The notes: generated by a model from the letters alone, not told the origin. A stretch of 64,000 nt of DNA from Variovorax paradoxus B4 (GCF_000463015.1 NC_022247.1:2728001-2792000), one strand, 5' to 3'; shown: positions 51,325 to 60,103, counted from the stretch's first letter. Made by a program: numbers and translations.

Positions 51325-51355
51325 AAGCTTGCGTGAATCCGTTGTTCGCAAGCTT
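51325..51355. promoter_or_regulatory. 9-bp perfect inverted repeat upstream of the acyl-CoA synthetase
   Basis: Arms 51325-51333 and 51347-51355 are exact complements with a 13-nt gap. There is no T tract, so it is either a weak terminator of the esterase transcript or a regulator site for the next gene, whose ATG is at 51387. Confidence 0.4.
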
Positions 51356-51386
51356 TCATGAAGTCATTTCAAAAAGGAGTCCGTAG

Positions 51387-53030
51387 ATGCTGGGTTTGAT
51401 GCAAGACCAACCGCTTTTGATCTCGTCGCTGATCGAGTTCGCCGAGCGCCACAACGGCGACGGCGAGATCGTCTCGCGCCGGGTCGAGGGCGACATCCAC
51501 CGCACCACCTGGGGCGGGATCGCATCGCGCGCCCGGCAGGTGGCCAATGCACTGGACGGCGAGCAATTGCTGTTCAGCGACCGCATCGCCACCCTGGCGT
51601 GGAACGGCTACAGGCATCTGGAGCTGTACTACGGCGTGAGCGGCAGCGGTCGCGTGCTGCACACCATCAACCCGCGCCTGCACCCCGACCAGATCGCCTG
51701 GATCGCCAACCACGCCGAAGACCAGATCCTGTGCTTCGACCTGAGCTTCCTGCCGCTGGTGCAGGCGGTGCACGCCAAGTGCCCCACGATCCGCAAATGG
51801 ATTGCCCTGTGCGATGCCGACAGGCTGCCGGTGGACAGTGGCGTGCCCAACCTCGTGAGCTACGAAAGCTGGATCGGCGGGCAGTCCACCGACTACGACT
51901 GGCCCACCTTCGACGAGAACTCGGCCTCGAGCATGTGCTACACGAGCGGCACCACGGGCAATCCGAAGGCCGCGCTCTACAGCCACCGTTCGACCATGCT
52001 GCACGCCTACGCCGCGGCCTTGCCCGACGTCATGCGGCTGTCGGCGCGCGACTCGGTGCTGCCGGTGGTGCCGATGTTCCACGTCAACGCCTGGGGCATT
52101 CCGTACTCGGCCGCGCTGGTGGGCTGCAAGATCGTGTTTCCCGGCCCGGCGCTCGACGGCAAGTCGGTGTACGAGCTGATCGAAGCCGAAGGCGTCACCT
52201 TCGCGGCCGGCGTGCCCACCGTGTGGCAGATGATGCTCGGCCACATGCAGGCCAACGGCCTGAAGTTCAGCAAGCTCAACCGCACCGTGATCGGCGGCTC
52301 GGCCTGCCCGCCGGCCATGATCACGGCGTTCCAGGAGAACTACAACGTCGAGGTGCTGCACGCCTGGGGCATGACCGAGATGAGCCCGCTGGGCACGCTG
52401 TGCACACTCAAGAACAAGCATCTCGCGCTGCCGCCCGATGCGCAGCTGCAGATCCGCATGAAGCAGGGCCGTGCCATCTTCGGCGTCGACATGAAGATCG
52501 TCGACGGCGCCGGCAAGGAACTGCCCTGGGACGGCAAGGCCTACGGCGACCTGCTGGTCAAGGGCCCGTGGATCGTGAAGGAATACTTCAAGGGCGAGGG
52601 CGGCGATCCGCTCATTCGCGACGAGCAGGGCCGCGGCTGGTTCCCCACCGGGGACGTCGCCACCATCGACCCCGAGGGCTACCTGCAGATCACCGACCGC
52701 AGCAAGGACGTGATCAAGTCCGGCGGCGAGTGGATCAGCTCGATCGAGATCGAGAACATCGCCGTCGCGCACCCGGCCATTGCCATGGCCGCCTGCATCG
52801 GCGTGTACCACCCCAAGTGGGACGAGCGGCCGATCATCGCGGTGGTGAAGAAGCCCAATGCGGAAGTCACGCGCGAGGAGCTGCTGAAGTTCTACGAAGG
52901 CAAGACGGCCAAGTGGCAGATTCCCGACGACGTGGTGTTCGTCGAGGCGATTCCGATCGGCGCCACCGGCAAGATCCTCAAGACCAGGCTGCGCGAGCTG
53001 CTCAAGGACTACAAGCTACCCACCTGCTGA
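51387..53030 (+). CDS. Medium/long-chain acyl-CoA synthetase (AlkK-like)
   Basis: A 547-residue adenylate-forming enzyme that activates carboxylic acids as CoA thioesters. The AMP-binding motif is [18 protein letters not shown]; later blocks include [37 protein letters not shown] and the catalytic lysine region [13 protein letters not shown]. The shape resembles AlkK-type fatty-acyl ligases. AAAAGGAG precedes the ATG. Its position before livK1 is probably incidental, since a leader of 140 bp separates them. Confidence 0.93.
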   Translation: MLGLMQDQPLLISSLIEFAERHNGDGEIVSRRVEGDIHRTTWGGIASRARQVANALDGEQLLFSDRIATLAWNGYRHLELYYGVSGSGRVLHTINPRLHPDQIAWIANHAEDQILCFDLSFLPLVQAVHAKCPTIRKWIALCDADRLPVDSGVPNLVSYESWIGGQSTDYDWPTFDENSASSMCYTSGTTGNPKAALYSHRSTMLHAYAAALPDVMRLSARDSVLPVVPMFHVNAWGIPYSAALVGCKIVFPGPALDGKSVYELIEAEGVTFAAGVPTVWQMMLGHMQANGLKFSKLNRTVIGGSACPPAMITAFQENYNVEVLHAWGMTEMSPLGTLCTLKNKHLALPPDAQLQIRMKQGRAIFGVDMKIVDGAGKELPWDGKAYGDLLVKGPWIVKEYFKGEGGDPLIRDEQGRGWFPTGDVATIDPEGYLQITDRSKDVIKSGGEWISSIEIENIAVAHPAIAMAACIGVYHPKWDERPIIAVVKKPNAEVTREELLKFYEGKTAKWQIPDDVVFVEAIPIGATGKILKTRLRELLKDYKLPTC

Positions 53031-53054
53031 CGAAGCGCCAAAGCCCACCCGCAC

Positions 53055-53136
53055 TGTCGCGCACGCGATAGGAAGGCTGCCTTCGCGGCCTTCCTTCCGG
53101 GCAATCCCTGTGCGGAGAAGAAAAGGGCACTTGTAC
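53055..53136 (+). repeat. Leader copy 1 of a duplicated region upstream of livK genes
   Basis: These 82 bases align without gaps to 54475-54556 at about 63 percent identity by my count. The best conserved parts are TGTCGC at the start, TCCTT-CGGGCA-TCCCTG in the middle and TTGTAC at the end. Each copy lies 34-44 bp before a livK gene, so both the gene and its control region appear to derive from one duplication. Copy 1 also contains a 7-bp hairpin (53071-53094). Confidence 0.55.
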
Positions 53137-53170
53137 GCTGGCATCCCGCCTTTCATTCCGGAGACTCTTC

Positions 53171-54400
53171 ATGCAATTTGCTCTCAAGTCAGTCGCTGCC
53201 TGTGCCATGTTGGTGGGCGTGGCCGCCGCCTTCGCCCAGAAGGGCGAGACGGTCAAGATCGCCTGGCTCGACCCGCTCTCCGGCCTGATGGCCGCGGTGG
53301 GCACCAACCAGCTCAAGACCACGCAGTTCCTGGCCGAAGAGTTCAACAAGAAGAACGCGTCGGGCGTGAAGTTCGAGATCATCGCCATCGACAACAAGCT
53401 CAGCCCGCAGGAAACCACCGCTGCGCTGCGCTCGGCGCAGGACCAGGGTGCGCGCTACATCACCCAGGGCAACGGCTCGGGCCCGGCGCTTGCGATCATC
53501 GACGCCGTCGAAAAGAACAACGCGCGCAATCCCGGCAAGGAACTGCTCTACCTGAACTACGCGGCGGTCGACCCCGACCTCACCAACAGCAAGTGCAGCT
53601 ACTGGCACTTCCGCCTGGACGCCGACACCTCCATGAAGATGGAAGCGCTGACCACCTGGATGAAGGACCAGCCCGACATCAAGAAGGTCTACATCCTCGG
53701 CCAGAACTACTCGCACGGCCAGCAGGTGTCGAAGTTCGCCAAGGAAGACCTGAAGATCAAGCGCCCCGACATCCAGATCGTCGGCGACGACCTGCACCCG
53801 CTCGCGCAGGTGCGCGACTTCTCGCCCTACATCGCCAAGATCAAGGCCTCGGGCGCCGACACGGTCATCACGGGCAACTGGGGCTCCGACCTGTCGCTGC
53901 TCATCAAGGCGGCGAACGACTCGGGGCTGGACGTCAAGTTCCTGACGTACTACGCGCCGGGCGCCGGCACGCCCACGGCCATGGGCGCTACCTCGGCAGG
54001 CAAGGTCTACACGGTGGCCTATGCCCACTACAACATGGGCGGCGAGATCCAGAAGCTGCTTGCTGGCTACAAGAAGAAGATGAACGACGACCTGACGCAG
54101 TCCTCGATCTACCACACGTTCGCATTGCTCGATGCCGCTTTCGTCCAGACCAGATCGACCGATCCGGTCAAGGTCGCGGCCGCACTCGAAGGCATGAAGA
54201 TCAAGAGCTTCAATGGCGAAGTCGAGATGCGCAAGGCCGACCACCAGCTGCAGCAGGGCCTGTACATCTCGCGCTGGGAAAAGGCCAGCGCCAAGTATCC
54301 CTACGACGCCGAGAACACCGGCTACACGAATGTCCCCGTGAAGTACTACGAGTCGTATGTGGCGAGTACGCCCACGACCTGCCAGATGAAGCGCCCCTGA
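53171..54400 (+). CDS. livK: Branched-chain amino-acid ABC transporter substrate-binding protein, copy 1
   Basis: A 409-residue periplasmic binding protein of the LivK/LivJ (Peripla_BP_6) family. Signal peptide MQFALKSVAACAMLVGVAAAFA. The mature part KGETVKIAWLDPLSGLMAAVGTNQL and QGNGSGPALAIID are the ligand-lobe blocks. It is similar along its full length to the second copy at 54601, so it arose by tandem duplication. Upstream leaders are related too. The ligand may differ from leucine, since these family members bind many amides, urea and aromatic acids. Confidence 0.93.
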   Translation: MQFALKSVAACAMLVGVAAAFAQKGETVKIAWLDPLSGLMAAVGTNQLKTTQFLAEEFNKKNASGVKFEIIAIDNKLSPQETTAALRSAQDQGARYITQGNGSGPALAIIDAVEKNNARNPGKELLYLNYAAVDPDLTNSKCSYWHFRLDADTSMKMEALTTWMKDQPDIKKVYILGQNYSHGQQVSKFAKEDLKIKRPDIQIVGDDLHPLAQVRDFSPYIAKIKASGADTVITGNWGSDLSLLIKAANDSGLDVKFLTYYAPGAGTPTAMGATSAGKVYTVAYAHYNMGGEIQKLLAGYKKKMNDDLTQSSIYHTFALLDAAFVQTRSTDPVKVAAALEGMKIKSFNGEVEMRKADHQLQQGLYISRWEKASAKYPYDAENTGYTNVPVKYYESYVASTPTTCQMKRP

Positions 54401-54421
54401 GCGCCTGTGTGAACGCATTTC

Positions 54422-54456
54422 CTACCCGCTGGTAGCAGCTGCCTACCGTTGGGTAG
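54422..54456. promoter_or_regulatory. Two tandem CTACC-N4-GGTAG palindromes upstream of the second livK
   Basis: CTACC and GGTAG pairs at 54422-54435 and 54443-54456 have the same 4-nt spacing and are exactly 21 bp apart, two helical turns. This is the arrangement expected for cooperative binding of two dimers of a regulator on one DNA face. No equivalent is seen before the first livK copy. Confidence 0.6.
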
Positions 54457-54474
54457 CAACTTGGAGAAATGCGG

Positions 54475-54556
54475 TGTCGCCTGTGCGATAGAAATGGGCC
54501 TTGCGGCCGCCTCCTTACGGGCATTCCCTGAGGGTAGGGGGCACAAACGCTTGTAC
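54475..54556 (+). repeat. Leader copy 2 of a duplicated region upstream of livK genes
   Basis: The partner of 53055-53136 (82 bp, no gaps, about 63 percent identical by my count). It lies 44 bp before the second livK start and begins 18 bp after the tandem palindromes. Confidence 0.55.
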
Positions 54557-54600
54557 TCTCGTGCGGCCATTTGAATCGGTTTGACCAGGAGAAATAGATC

Positions 54601-55839
54601 GTGAAGTTCGCTCTGAAAATCGCTACCGCATCCATCCTTGCAGCGAGCGCCGCCGGCGCCCTGGCCCAGAAGGGCGAAACCGTGAAGATCGCCTGGCTCG
54701 ACCCGCTGTCGGGCCTGATGGCGGCTGTGGGAACCAACCAGCTCAAGACCTTCCAGTTCCTGGCCGAGGAGTTCAACAAGAAGAATGCGGCCGGCGTGAA
54801 GTTCGAGGTCATCGCCATCGACAACAAGCTCAGTCCGCAGGAAACCACCAGCGCGCTGCGCTCGGCCATGGACCAGGGCGCGCGCTACGTGGTGCAGGGC
54901 AACGGCTCCGGGCCGGCGCTGGCCATCATCGACGCGCTCGAGAAGCACAACGCCCGCAACCCGGGCAAGGAAGTGCTCTACATCAACTACGCGGCCGTGG
55001 ACCCCGACCTGACCAACAGCAAGTGCAGCTACTGGCACTTCCGGCTCGACGCCGACACCTCCATGAAGATGGAAGCGCTGACCGCCTTCATGAAGGAACA
55101 GCCCGACATCAAGAAGGTCTACCTCATCAACCAGAACTACTCGCATGGCCAGCAGGTCTCGAAGTTCGCCAAGCAGAACCTCAAGGACAAGCGCCCCGAT
55201 GTCGAGATCGTGGGCGACGACCTGCATCCGCTGGCCCAGGTGCGCGACTTCTCGCCCTACATCGCCAAGATCAAGGCCTCGGGCGCCGACACCGTCATTA
55301 CCGGCAACTGGGGCTCCGACCTCGCGCTGCTCATCAAGTCGGCCAACGACTCGGGCCTGAACGTCAAGTTCTACACCTACTACGCCGTGACGAACGGCAC
55401 GCCCACCGCCATGGGCGCAGCTTCGGACGGCAAGGTGTACCAGGTGGGCTACAGCCACTACAACGCGCCCGGCCCCGTCCAGCCGCTGATGAACGAGTTC
55501 AAGAAGAAGTTCAACGACGACATGTACACCACCGACATCTACACGGTGTACGCCATGCTCAGCGAAGCCTTCGTGCGCACCAAGTCGACCGAGCCCGTCA
55601 AGGTGGCGGCCGCGATGGAAGGCATGAAGTTCAAGAGCTTCAACGGCGACGTCGAGATGCGCAAGGCCGACCACCAGCTGCAGCAGGGGCTGTGGATCAC
55701 ACGCTGGCAGAAGGCCGATGCCAAGAACCCCTACAGCCCGGAGAACACCGGCTACACGCTGGCGCCCGTCAAGTTCTACGAGGCCTATGTTGCGAGCACG
55801 CCCACGAGCTGCCAGATGAAGCGGCCCAACAACTCCTGA
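54601..55839 (+). CDS. livK: Branched-chain amino-acid ABC transporter substrate-binding protein, copy 2
   Basis: A 412-residue paralogue of the preceding gene, with GTG start, AGGAG upstream and signal MKFALKIATASILAASAAGALA. The ligand-binding core is conserved (KGETVKIAWLDPLSGLMAAVGTNQL identical in both). Differences accumulate mainly in the C-terminal lobe (YYAVTNGTPTAMGAASDGKVYQVGYSHYNAPGP versus the copy-1 counterpart), which may change ligand range. The permease and ATPase genes follow after an intrinsic terminator, so this copy is likely the main partner of livHMGF. Confidence 0.93.
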   Translation: MKFALKIATASILAASAAGALAQKGETVKIAWLDPLSGLMAAVGTNQLKTFQFLAEEFNKKNAAGVKFEVIAIDNKLSPQETTSALRSAMDQGARYVVQGNGSGPALAIIDALEKHNARNPGKEVLYINYAAVDPDLTNSKCSYWHFRLDADTSMKMEALTAFMKEQPDIKKVYLINQNYSHGQQVSKFAKQNLKDKRPDVEIVGDDLHPLAQVRDFSPYIAKIKASGADTVITGNWGSDLALLIKSANDSGLNVKFYTYYAVTNGTPTAMGAASDGKVYQVGYSHYNAPGPVQPLMNEFKKKFNDDMYTTDIYTVYAMLSEAFVRTKSTEPVKVAAAMEGMKFKSFNGDVEMRKADHQLQQGLWITRWQKADAKNPYSPENTGYTLAPVKFYEAYVASTPTSCQMKRPNNS

Positions 55840-55865
55840 TCGCCTGATCGCGCGCTGACCGGTCG

Positions 55866-55901
55866 AGGCCCGACTTCACCACTCGGGCCTTTTTCTTTTT
55901 T
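55866..55901 (+). terminator. Intrinsic (probably partial) terminator between livK and livH
   Basis: An 8-bp perfect stem (55866-55873 with 55883-55890), 9-nt loop and a T-rich tail with one C. Because livHMGF follow 20 bp later, it may let most transcripts stop after the abundant binding protein while a fraction reads into the permease genes. Confidence 0.75.
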
Positions 55902-55920
55902 TACCTGACACGAAAGACCG

Positions 55921-56874
55921 ATGAACGTCGAATTCTTCGTCATCTCGCTGCTCAACGGCGTCAGCTACGGGCTGCTGCTGTTCATGCTGAGCTCCGGCCT
56001 TACGCTGATCTTCAGCATGATGGGCGTGCTCAACTTCGCGCACGCCAGCTTCTACATGCTCGGCGCCTACATTGCCTACACGCTGTCCGGCATCATCGGC
56101 TTCTGGCCTGCGCTCTTCATTGCGCCGCTGCTGGTGGGCTTGCTGGGCGCCGCCTTCGAGCGCTACAGCCTGCGCCGGGTGCACAAGTTCGGCCACGTGC
56201 CCGAGCTCCTGGTGACCTTCGGGCTTTCGTACCTGATCCTGGAGCTGGTGCAGCTTGCCTGGGGGCGTTCGACCGTGCCCTACGGCCTGCCGCCGCAGCT
56301 CCAGGGGCCGCTGTTTTCGCTGTACGGCACCCAGTTTCCGAAGTCGCGCTCGTTCATCATGCTGGTGGCCGTGCTGATGCTCATCTCGGTGTGGCTGCTG
56401 CTCACGCGCACGCGCATCGGCCTGGTGATCCAGGCGGCGCTGAAGCATCCCGACATGGTCGAGGCGCTGGGGCACAACGTGCCGCGCGTCTTCATGCTGG
56501 TGTTTGGCGGCGGTGCCGCGCTCGCGGGCCTTGCGGGCGTGGTGGGCGGCAACACCTACGTCACCGAGCCCGCCATGGCTGCCTCCGTGGGCTCGATCAT
56601 CTTCGTGGTGGTGGTGGTCGGCGGCATGGGCTCGCTGGCCGGCGCATTCCTGGCGTCGCTTTTGATCGGCATCATCCAGACCTTCGCGGTGGCCATGGAC
56701 CAGTCGTTCGCCGGCGGCCTGCAGATGCTGGGCTTTACCGTGACCGACCAGACCTTCGGCTACGAGCTGCTCAAGCTCACGATCTCGCAGGTTGCGCCGA
56801 TCCTGCCGTACCTGTTCCTGGTGCTGATCCTCATCTTCAGGCCCAAGGGTCTTCTTGGTACCCGGGAGGACTGA
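55921..56874 (+). CDS. livH: Branched-chain amino-acid ABC transporter permease LivH
   Basis: A 317-residue polytopic permease of the LivH family. It begins FFVISLLNGVSYGLLLFMLSSGLTLIFSMMGVLNFAHASFYMLG, the strongly conserved N-terminal block. GNTYVTEPAMAASVGSIIFVVVVVGGMGSLAGAF is the second conserved block. About eight membrane spans. It overlaps the ribosome site of livM, whose ATG is 4 bp after its stop. Confidence 0.95.
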   Translation: MNVEFFVISLLNGVSYGLLLFMLSSGLTLIFSMMGVLNFAHASFYMLGAYIAYTLSGIIGFWPALFIAPLLVGLLGAAFERYSLRRVHKFGHVPELLVTFGLSYLILELVQLAWGRSTVPYGLPPQLQGPLFSLYGTQFPKSRSFIMLVAVLMLISVWLLLTRTRIGLVIQAALKHPDMVEALGHNVPRVFMLVFGGGAALAGLAGVVGGNTYVTEPAMAASVGSIIFVVVVVGGMGSLAGAFLASLLIGIIQTFAVAMDQSFAGGLQMLGFTVTDQTFGYELLKLTISQVAPILPYLFLVLILIFRPKGLLGTRED

Positions 56875-56878
56875 AGCC

Positions 56879-58189
56879 ATGACAACGACAACCACAACCA
56901 CGCAGTACTACCGCTTCAAGCCCTGGAACATCGGGCGCTTCCTGATCTGGTCGCTGTTCGCGATCGTGCTGATCGTTTCGCCACTGGTGTTCAAGAGCAG
57001 CCTGGCGCTCACCATGCTCTCGCAGATGGGCTACCTGATCATCATCTGCCTGAGCTACAACATCCTGCTGGGGCAGGGCGGCATGCTGAGCTTCGGCCAT
57101 GCGGTGTATGTCGGGCTCGGCTCCTTCCTTGCCATCCACGTGATGAACATGGGCGCCAAGGGCGGCTTGCAGATTCCGCTCGTGGCCATTCCCCTGGTGG
57201 GCGGCCTGGCCGGCATGTTCTTCGCCATCTTGCTGGGCTTCGTCACGACGAAGAAGTCGGGCACCACCTTCGCGATGATCACCATGGGCATCGGCGAACT
57301 GGTGGCCTCCATGGCGCTGATGTTCCCGAGCTTCTTCGGCGGCGAGGGCGGCATCACCACCGACCGGGTCTACGGACCGACCTTCTTCGGCTTCAACTTC
57401 GGCTCGCAGATCCAGGTGTACTACCTGATCGCCGCGTATTGCTTCGTCTGTACCGCGCTCATGTATGCCTTCACGGGCACGCCGCTCGGCCGCATGCTGA
57501 ACGCGGTGCGCGACAACCCGGAGCGCGTGGAGTTCATCGGCTACAACACGCAGCGCGTGCGCTACTTCGCGTTCATCATTGCCGGCTTCTTCGCGGGCAT
57601 CGGTGGCGGGTTGGCGTCGATCAACTTCGAGATCGTGAACGCGGCCGACAGCCTGAGCGCCATCCGCTCGGGCGGCTACTTGCTGTTCACCTTCCTGGGC
57701 GGGGCGGTGTTCTTCTTCGGGCCGATCATCGGCGCTGTGCTGCTGGTGTTCGCGTCGATCCTGCTGTCGGAGCTCTCGAAGGCCTGGCAGCTCTACTTCG
57801 GCCTGGTGTTCGTGTTCATGGTGATGTTCGCGCCCGGCGGCATCGCCAGCCTGGTGATGATGAACCTGCGGGTCGCCAAGTTCGGCAAGTTCGACCGCTT
57901 CTGGCTCCTGTACATCGCGCTGGCCGTGGCGCTGGTGCCGGTGGTGGTGGGCGCTGCCGCGCTGATCGAGATGATCTATCACATCCAGCTCAACGCGGCG
58001 CTCGGGCCCAACCTGAACTTCTTCGGCGTGACGCTCGACACCTCGGGCACGGCAAGCTGGCTCGGCGCCGCTGCGATCCTGACCGTGGGCCTGGCTGCGC
58101 TCGAGGTGGCGCGCCGCCGCTTCGTGCGTGTCTGGGGCCAGGCGCAGGAAGAGATCGAAGCAGAAATCAAACGTCGGGAGGCGGCGTAA
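56879..58189 (+). CDS. livM: Branched-chain amino-acid ABC transporter permease LivM
   Basis: A 436-residue permease with LivM core blocks (MGYLIIICLSYNILLGQGGMLSFGHAVYVGLG; FEIVNAADSLSAIRSGGYLLFTFLGG). The N-terminus is a run of seven threonines. After the usual core end (APGGIASLVMMNL) the protein continues for about 110 residues with two more hydrophobic segments and a charged tail (AQEEIEAEIKRREAA), longer than typical LivM. ATG at 56879 has GGGAGGA upstream; a TTG at 56855 in the same frame is less likely. It abuts livG with no gap. Confidence 0.92.
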   Translation: MTTTTTTTQYYRFKPWNIGRFLIWSLFAIVLIVSPLVFKSSLALTMLSQMGYLIIICLSYNILLGQGGMLSFGHAVYVGLGSFLAIHVMNMGAKGGLQIPLVAIPLVGGLAGMFFAILLGFVTTKKSGTTFAMITMGIGELVASMALMFPSFFGGEGGITTDRVYGPTFFGFNFGSQIQVYYLIAAYCFVCTALMYAFTGTPLGRMLNAVRDNPERVEFIGYNTQRVRYFAFIIAGFFAGIGGGLASINFEIVNAADSLSAIRSGGYLLFTFLGGAVFFFGPIIGAVLLVFASILLSELSKAWQLYFGLVFVFMVMFAPGGIASLVMMNLRVAKFGKFDRFWLLYIALAVALVPVVVGAAALIEMIYHIQLNAALGPNLNFFGVTLDTSGTASWLGAAAILTVGLAALEVARRRFVRVWGQAQEEIEAEIKRREAA

Positions 58190-58966
58190 ATGAGCGCGCA
58201 ATACGCACTGGAACTGAAGGCGCTGCGCAAGAATTTCGGCAAGACCGAAATCATCCGCGGCGTGGACCTGGCCGTGAAGGCCGGGGAACGCGTGGCCATC
58301 ATCGGCCCGAACGGGGCGGGCAAGTCGACGCTGTTCAATCTCATCAGCGGGCGACTGGTACCCACCAGCGGCGAAGTGTTGCTGAACGGCCAGCGCATCG
58401 ACGGCAAGAAGCCCTACGAGATCAACCGGCTGGGCCTGTCGCGCAGCTTCCAGATCACCAACATCTTCCCGAAGCTCAGCGTGTTCGAGAACCTGCGCTG
58501 CGGCGTGCTGTGGAGCCTGGGCTACCGCTACACCTTCCTGCGCTTTCTCTCGAACCTCGACGATGCCAACGCGCGCACCGAAGAACTCATCAAGCAGATC
58601 GGCCTGGAGCGCAAGCGCGACGTGCACGCGGTGAACCTCACCTACGCGGAGCAGCGCGCGCTCGAGATCGGCGTGACCATTGCCGGCGGCGCCGGCGTCA
58701 TTCTTCTGGACGAGCCCACGGCGGGCATGAGCAAGACCGAGACGGCGCACTTCATCTCGCTGATCAAGCATGTGACGGTCGGCAAGACGCTGCTCACGGT
58801 GGAGCACGACATGGGCGTGGTATTCGGGTTGGCCGACAAGATCGCGGTGGTGGTGTATGGCGAGGTCATCGCCTTCGACACGCCGGCGGCCGTTCGCGCC
58901 AATGCGCGGGTTCAGGAAGCCTATCTGGGTTCTTCGGTTGCCGATGCGCAGGGGGCAGGGCATTGA
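58190..58966 (+). CDS. livG: Branched-chain amino-acid ABC transporter ATP-binding protein LivG
   Basis: A 258-residue ATPase, one of two in the Liv importer. Walker A GPNGAGKST, LivG-type Q-loop region SRSFQITNIFPKLSVFENL, signature-like LTYAEQRALEIG, and Walker B VILLDEPTAGMS. It starts directly after the livM stop. The gap to livF is unusually long (349 bp) and contains a large palindrome. Confidence 0.94.
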   Translation: MSAQYALELKALRKNFGKTEIIRGVDLAVKAGERVAIIGPNGAGKSTLFNLISGRLVPTSGEVLLNGQRIDGKKPYEINRLGLSRSFQITNIFPKLSVFENLRCGVLWSLGYRYTFLRFLSNLDDANARTEELIKQIGLERKRDVHAVNLTYAEQRALEIGVTIAGGAGVILLDEPTAGMSKTETAHFISLIKHVTVGKTLLTVEHDMGVVFGLADKIAVVVYGEVIAFDTPAAVRANARVQEAYLGSSVADAQGAGH

Positions 58967-59001
58967 TGACGCACTGCACTTCGACTCGACGCGGCGTCCC
59001 T

Positions 59002-59262
59002 CGTTCAGGGCGCGCTCCCGCCGACGGGGTACGCGGCGAAGCGAATGTCCTCCGGCCTGCGGCCTCCCCCTTGATTTCGCCGCGCAAGGCACCCCATCGA
59101 CGGGAGCGTCATGTGCAGCGGTCGTTGATCGGCCAGCACAACGACCGCGCTCATCGTGCGCAGGGCATCGGGTGCTCCCCGCAGCGGAATCAAGGAGGAG
59201 CCGAAGGCGGGGGACATTCGCGGAGGGGAGTACTCGGTGGCCTGTGCACGCGCCCTGAACAA
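59002..59262. repeat. About 260-bp imperfect palindromic element between livG and livF
   Basis: The whole 349-bp gap contains no credible gene. From 59002 to 59262 the two halves, each about 125 bp, are clearly related as reverse complements: the outer ends share TTCAGGGCGCG, both carry GCGAATGTCC and CTTGATT, and the core is a perfect 10-bp stem (59118-59127 with 59139-59148). It looks like a non-autonomous repeat element or a large RNA hairpin. I recall similar sequences between genes in Variovorax relatives, but cannot verify copies from this window alone. Confidence 0.7.
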
Positions 59263-59315
59263 GAGCGCTCGAACACAAGCAACCTGCAACAACAACGTGC
59301 CGCGAGTCAACTGAC

Positions 59316-60011
59316 ATGCTGAAGCTTCACGACATCCACGCCTACTACGGCAAGAGCCATGTGCTGCATGGCGTTTCCTTCAACGTCGGCGCCGGCGAAA
59401 TCGTCGCGCTGCTGGGCCGCAACGGCTCCGGCCGCTCGACCACCGCCAAGGCCATCATGGGCCTGGTGCATGCCGAGGGCACGCTGCGCTGGAGGGAGCA
59501 GGACATCCTGCGCAGGAAGGCCTACGAGATCGCACACCTGGGCATCGGCTACGTGCCCGAGAACCGCGACATCTTCCCCAAGCTCACGGTGCACCAGAAC
59601 CTGCTCTTGGGCCAGAAAGGATCGGGCAAGGGCAGCCGCTGGTCCTTCGACGACATGTACGGCATGTTCCCGCGCCTGAAGGAGCGCCAGCATACCGAGG
59701 CCGGCGTGCTCTCGGGCGGCGAGCAGCAGATGCTCACGCTGTGCCGCACCCTGATGGGCGACCCGGACCTGATCATCATCGACGAGCCCACCGAAGGCCT
59801 TGCGCCCAAGATCGTCGAGCTGGTGGGGCAGTACCTGAAGACGCTCAAGGACAAGGGCATCTCGGTGCTGCTGATCGAGCAGAAGCTGACCATCGCGATG
59901 CAGATCTCGGACCGCGCGCTCGTGATGGGGCACGGCAGCATCGTGTTCGATGGCACCCCCGACAGCCTGCGCGCCGACGCCACCACTCGCAAAGAGTGGC
60001 TAGAGGTCTGA
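59316..60011 (+). CDS. livF: Branched-chain amino-acid ABC transporter ATP-binding protein LivF
   Basis: A 231-residue ATPase of the LivF type with signature LSGGEQQM, Walker B LIIIDEPTEGLAP and the C-terminal VLLIEQKLTIAMQISDRALVMGHG. The Walker A reads GRNGSGRST: the lysine that normally contacts ATP phosphates is arginine. LivG retains a normal lysine, so the complex may still hydrolyse ATP at one site. It is separated from livG by the palindromic element but is otherwise the expected last gene of the operon. Confidence 0.92.
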   Translation: MLKLHDIHAYYGKSHVLHGVSFNVGAGEIVALLGRNGSGRSTTAKAIMGLVHAEGTLRWREQDILRRKAYEIAHLGIGYVPENRDIFPKLTVHQNLLLGQKGSGKGSRWSFDDMYGMFPRLKERQHTEAGVLSGGEQQMLTLCRTLMGDPDLIIIDEPTEGLAPKIVELVGQYLKTLKDKGISVLLIEQKLTIAMQISDRALVMGHGSIVFDGTPDSLRADATTRKEWLEV

Positions 60012-60024
60012 AGAAGCCCCCCAG

Positions 60025-60054
60025 GGATCCGGGCCGCGCCCCGGATCCTCTTGT
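60025..60054 (+). terminator. Possible weak terminator after livF
   Basis: A 9-bp perfect stem (60025-60033 with 60040-60048) with 6-nt loop, followed by TCTTGT rather than a T run. It lies 14 bp after the livF stop and may end the liv transcript inefficiently. Confidence 0.4.
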
Positions 60055-60075
60055 CCCAACAGCGACTGCGTGCCA

Positions 60076-60103
60076 TTGTTGAGCCACGCGAAACGCCTAG
60101 AAT
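60076..60103 (+). promoter_or_regulatory. Promoter candidate for the beta-oxidation genes
   Basis: TTGTTG (60076-60081) and TAGAAT (60098-60103) with 16-bp spacing, 61 bp before the ATG at 60164. Confidence 0.5.

Noticed and set aside
59030..59310. Apparent small frames on both strands inside the livG-livF gap.
   Set aside because: The segment is an imperfect palindrome; the frames differ between the two halves and have no coding pattern, so it is treated as a repeat element.
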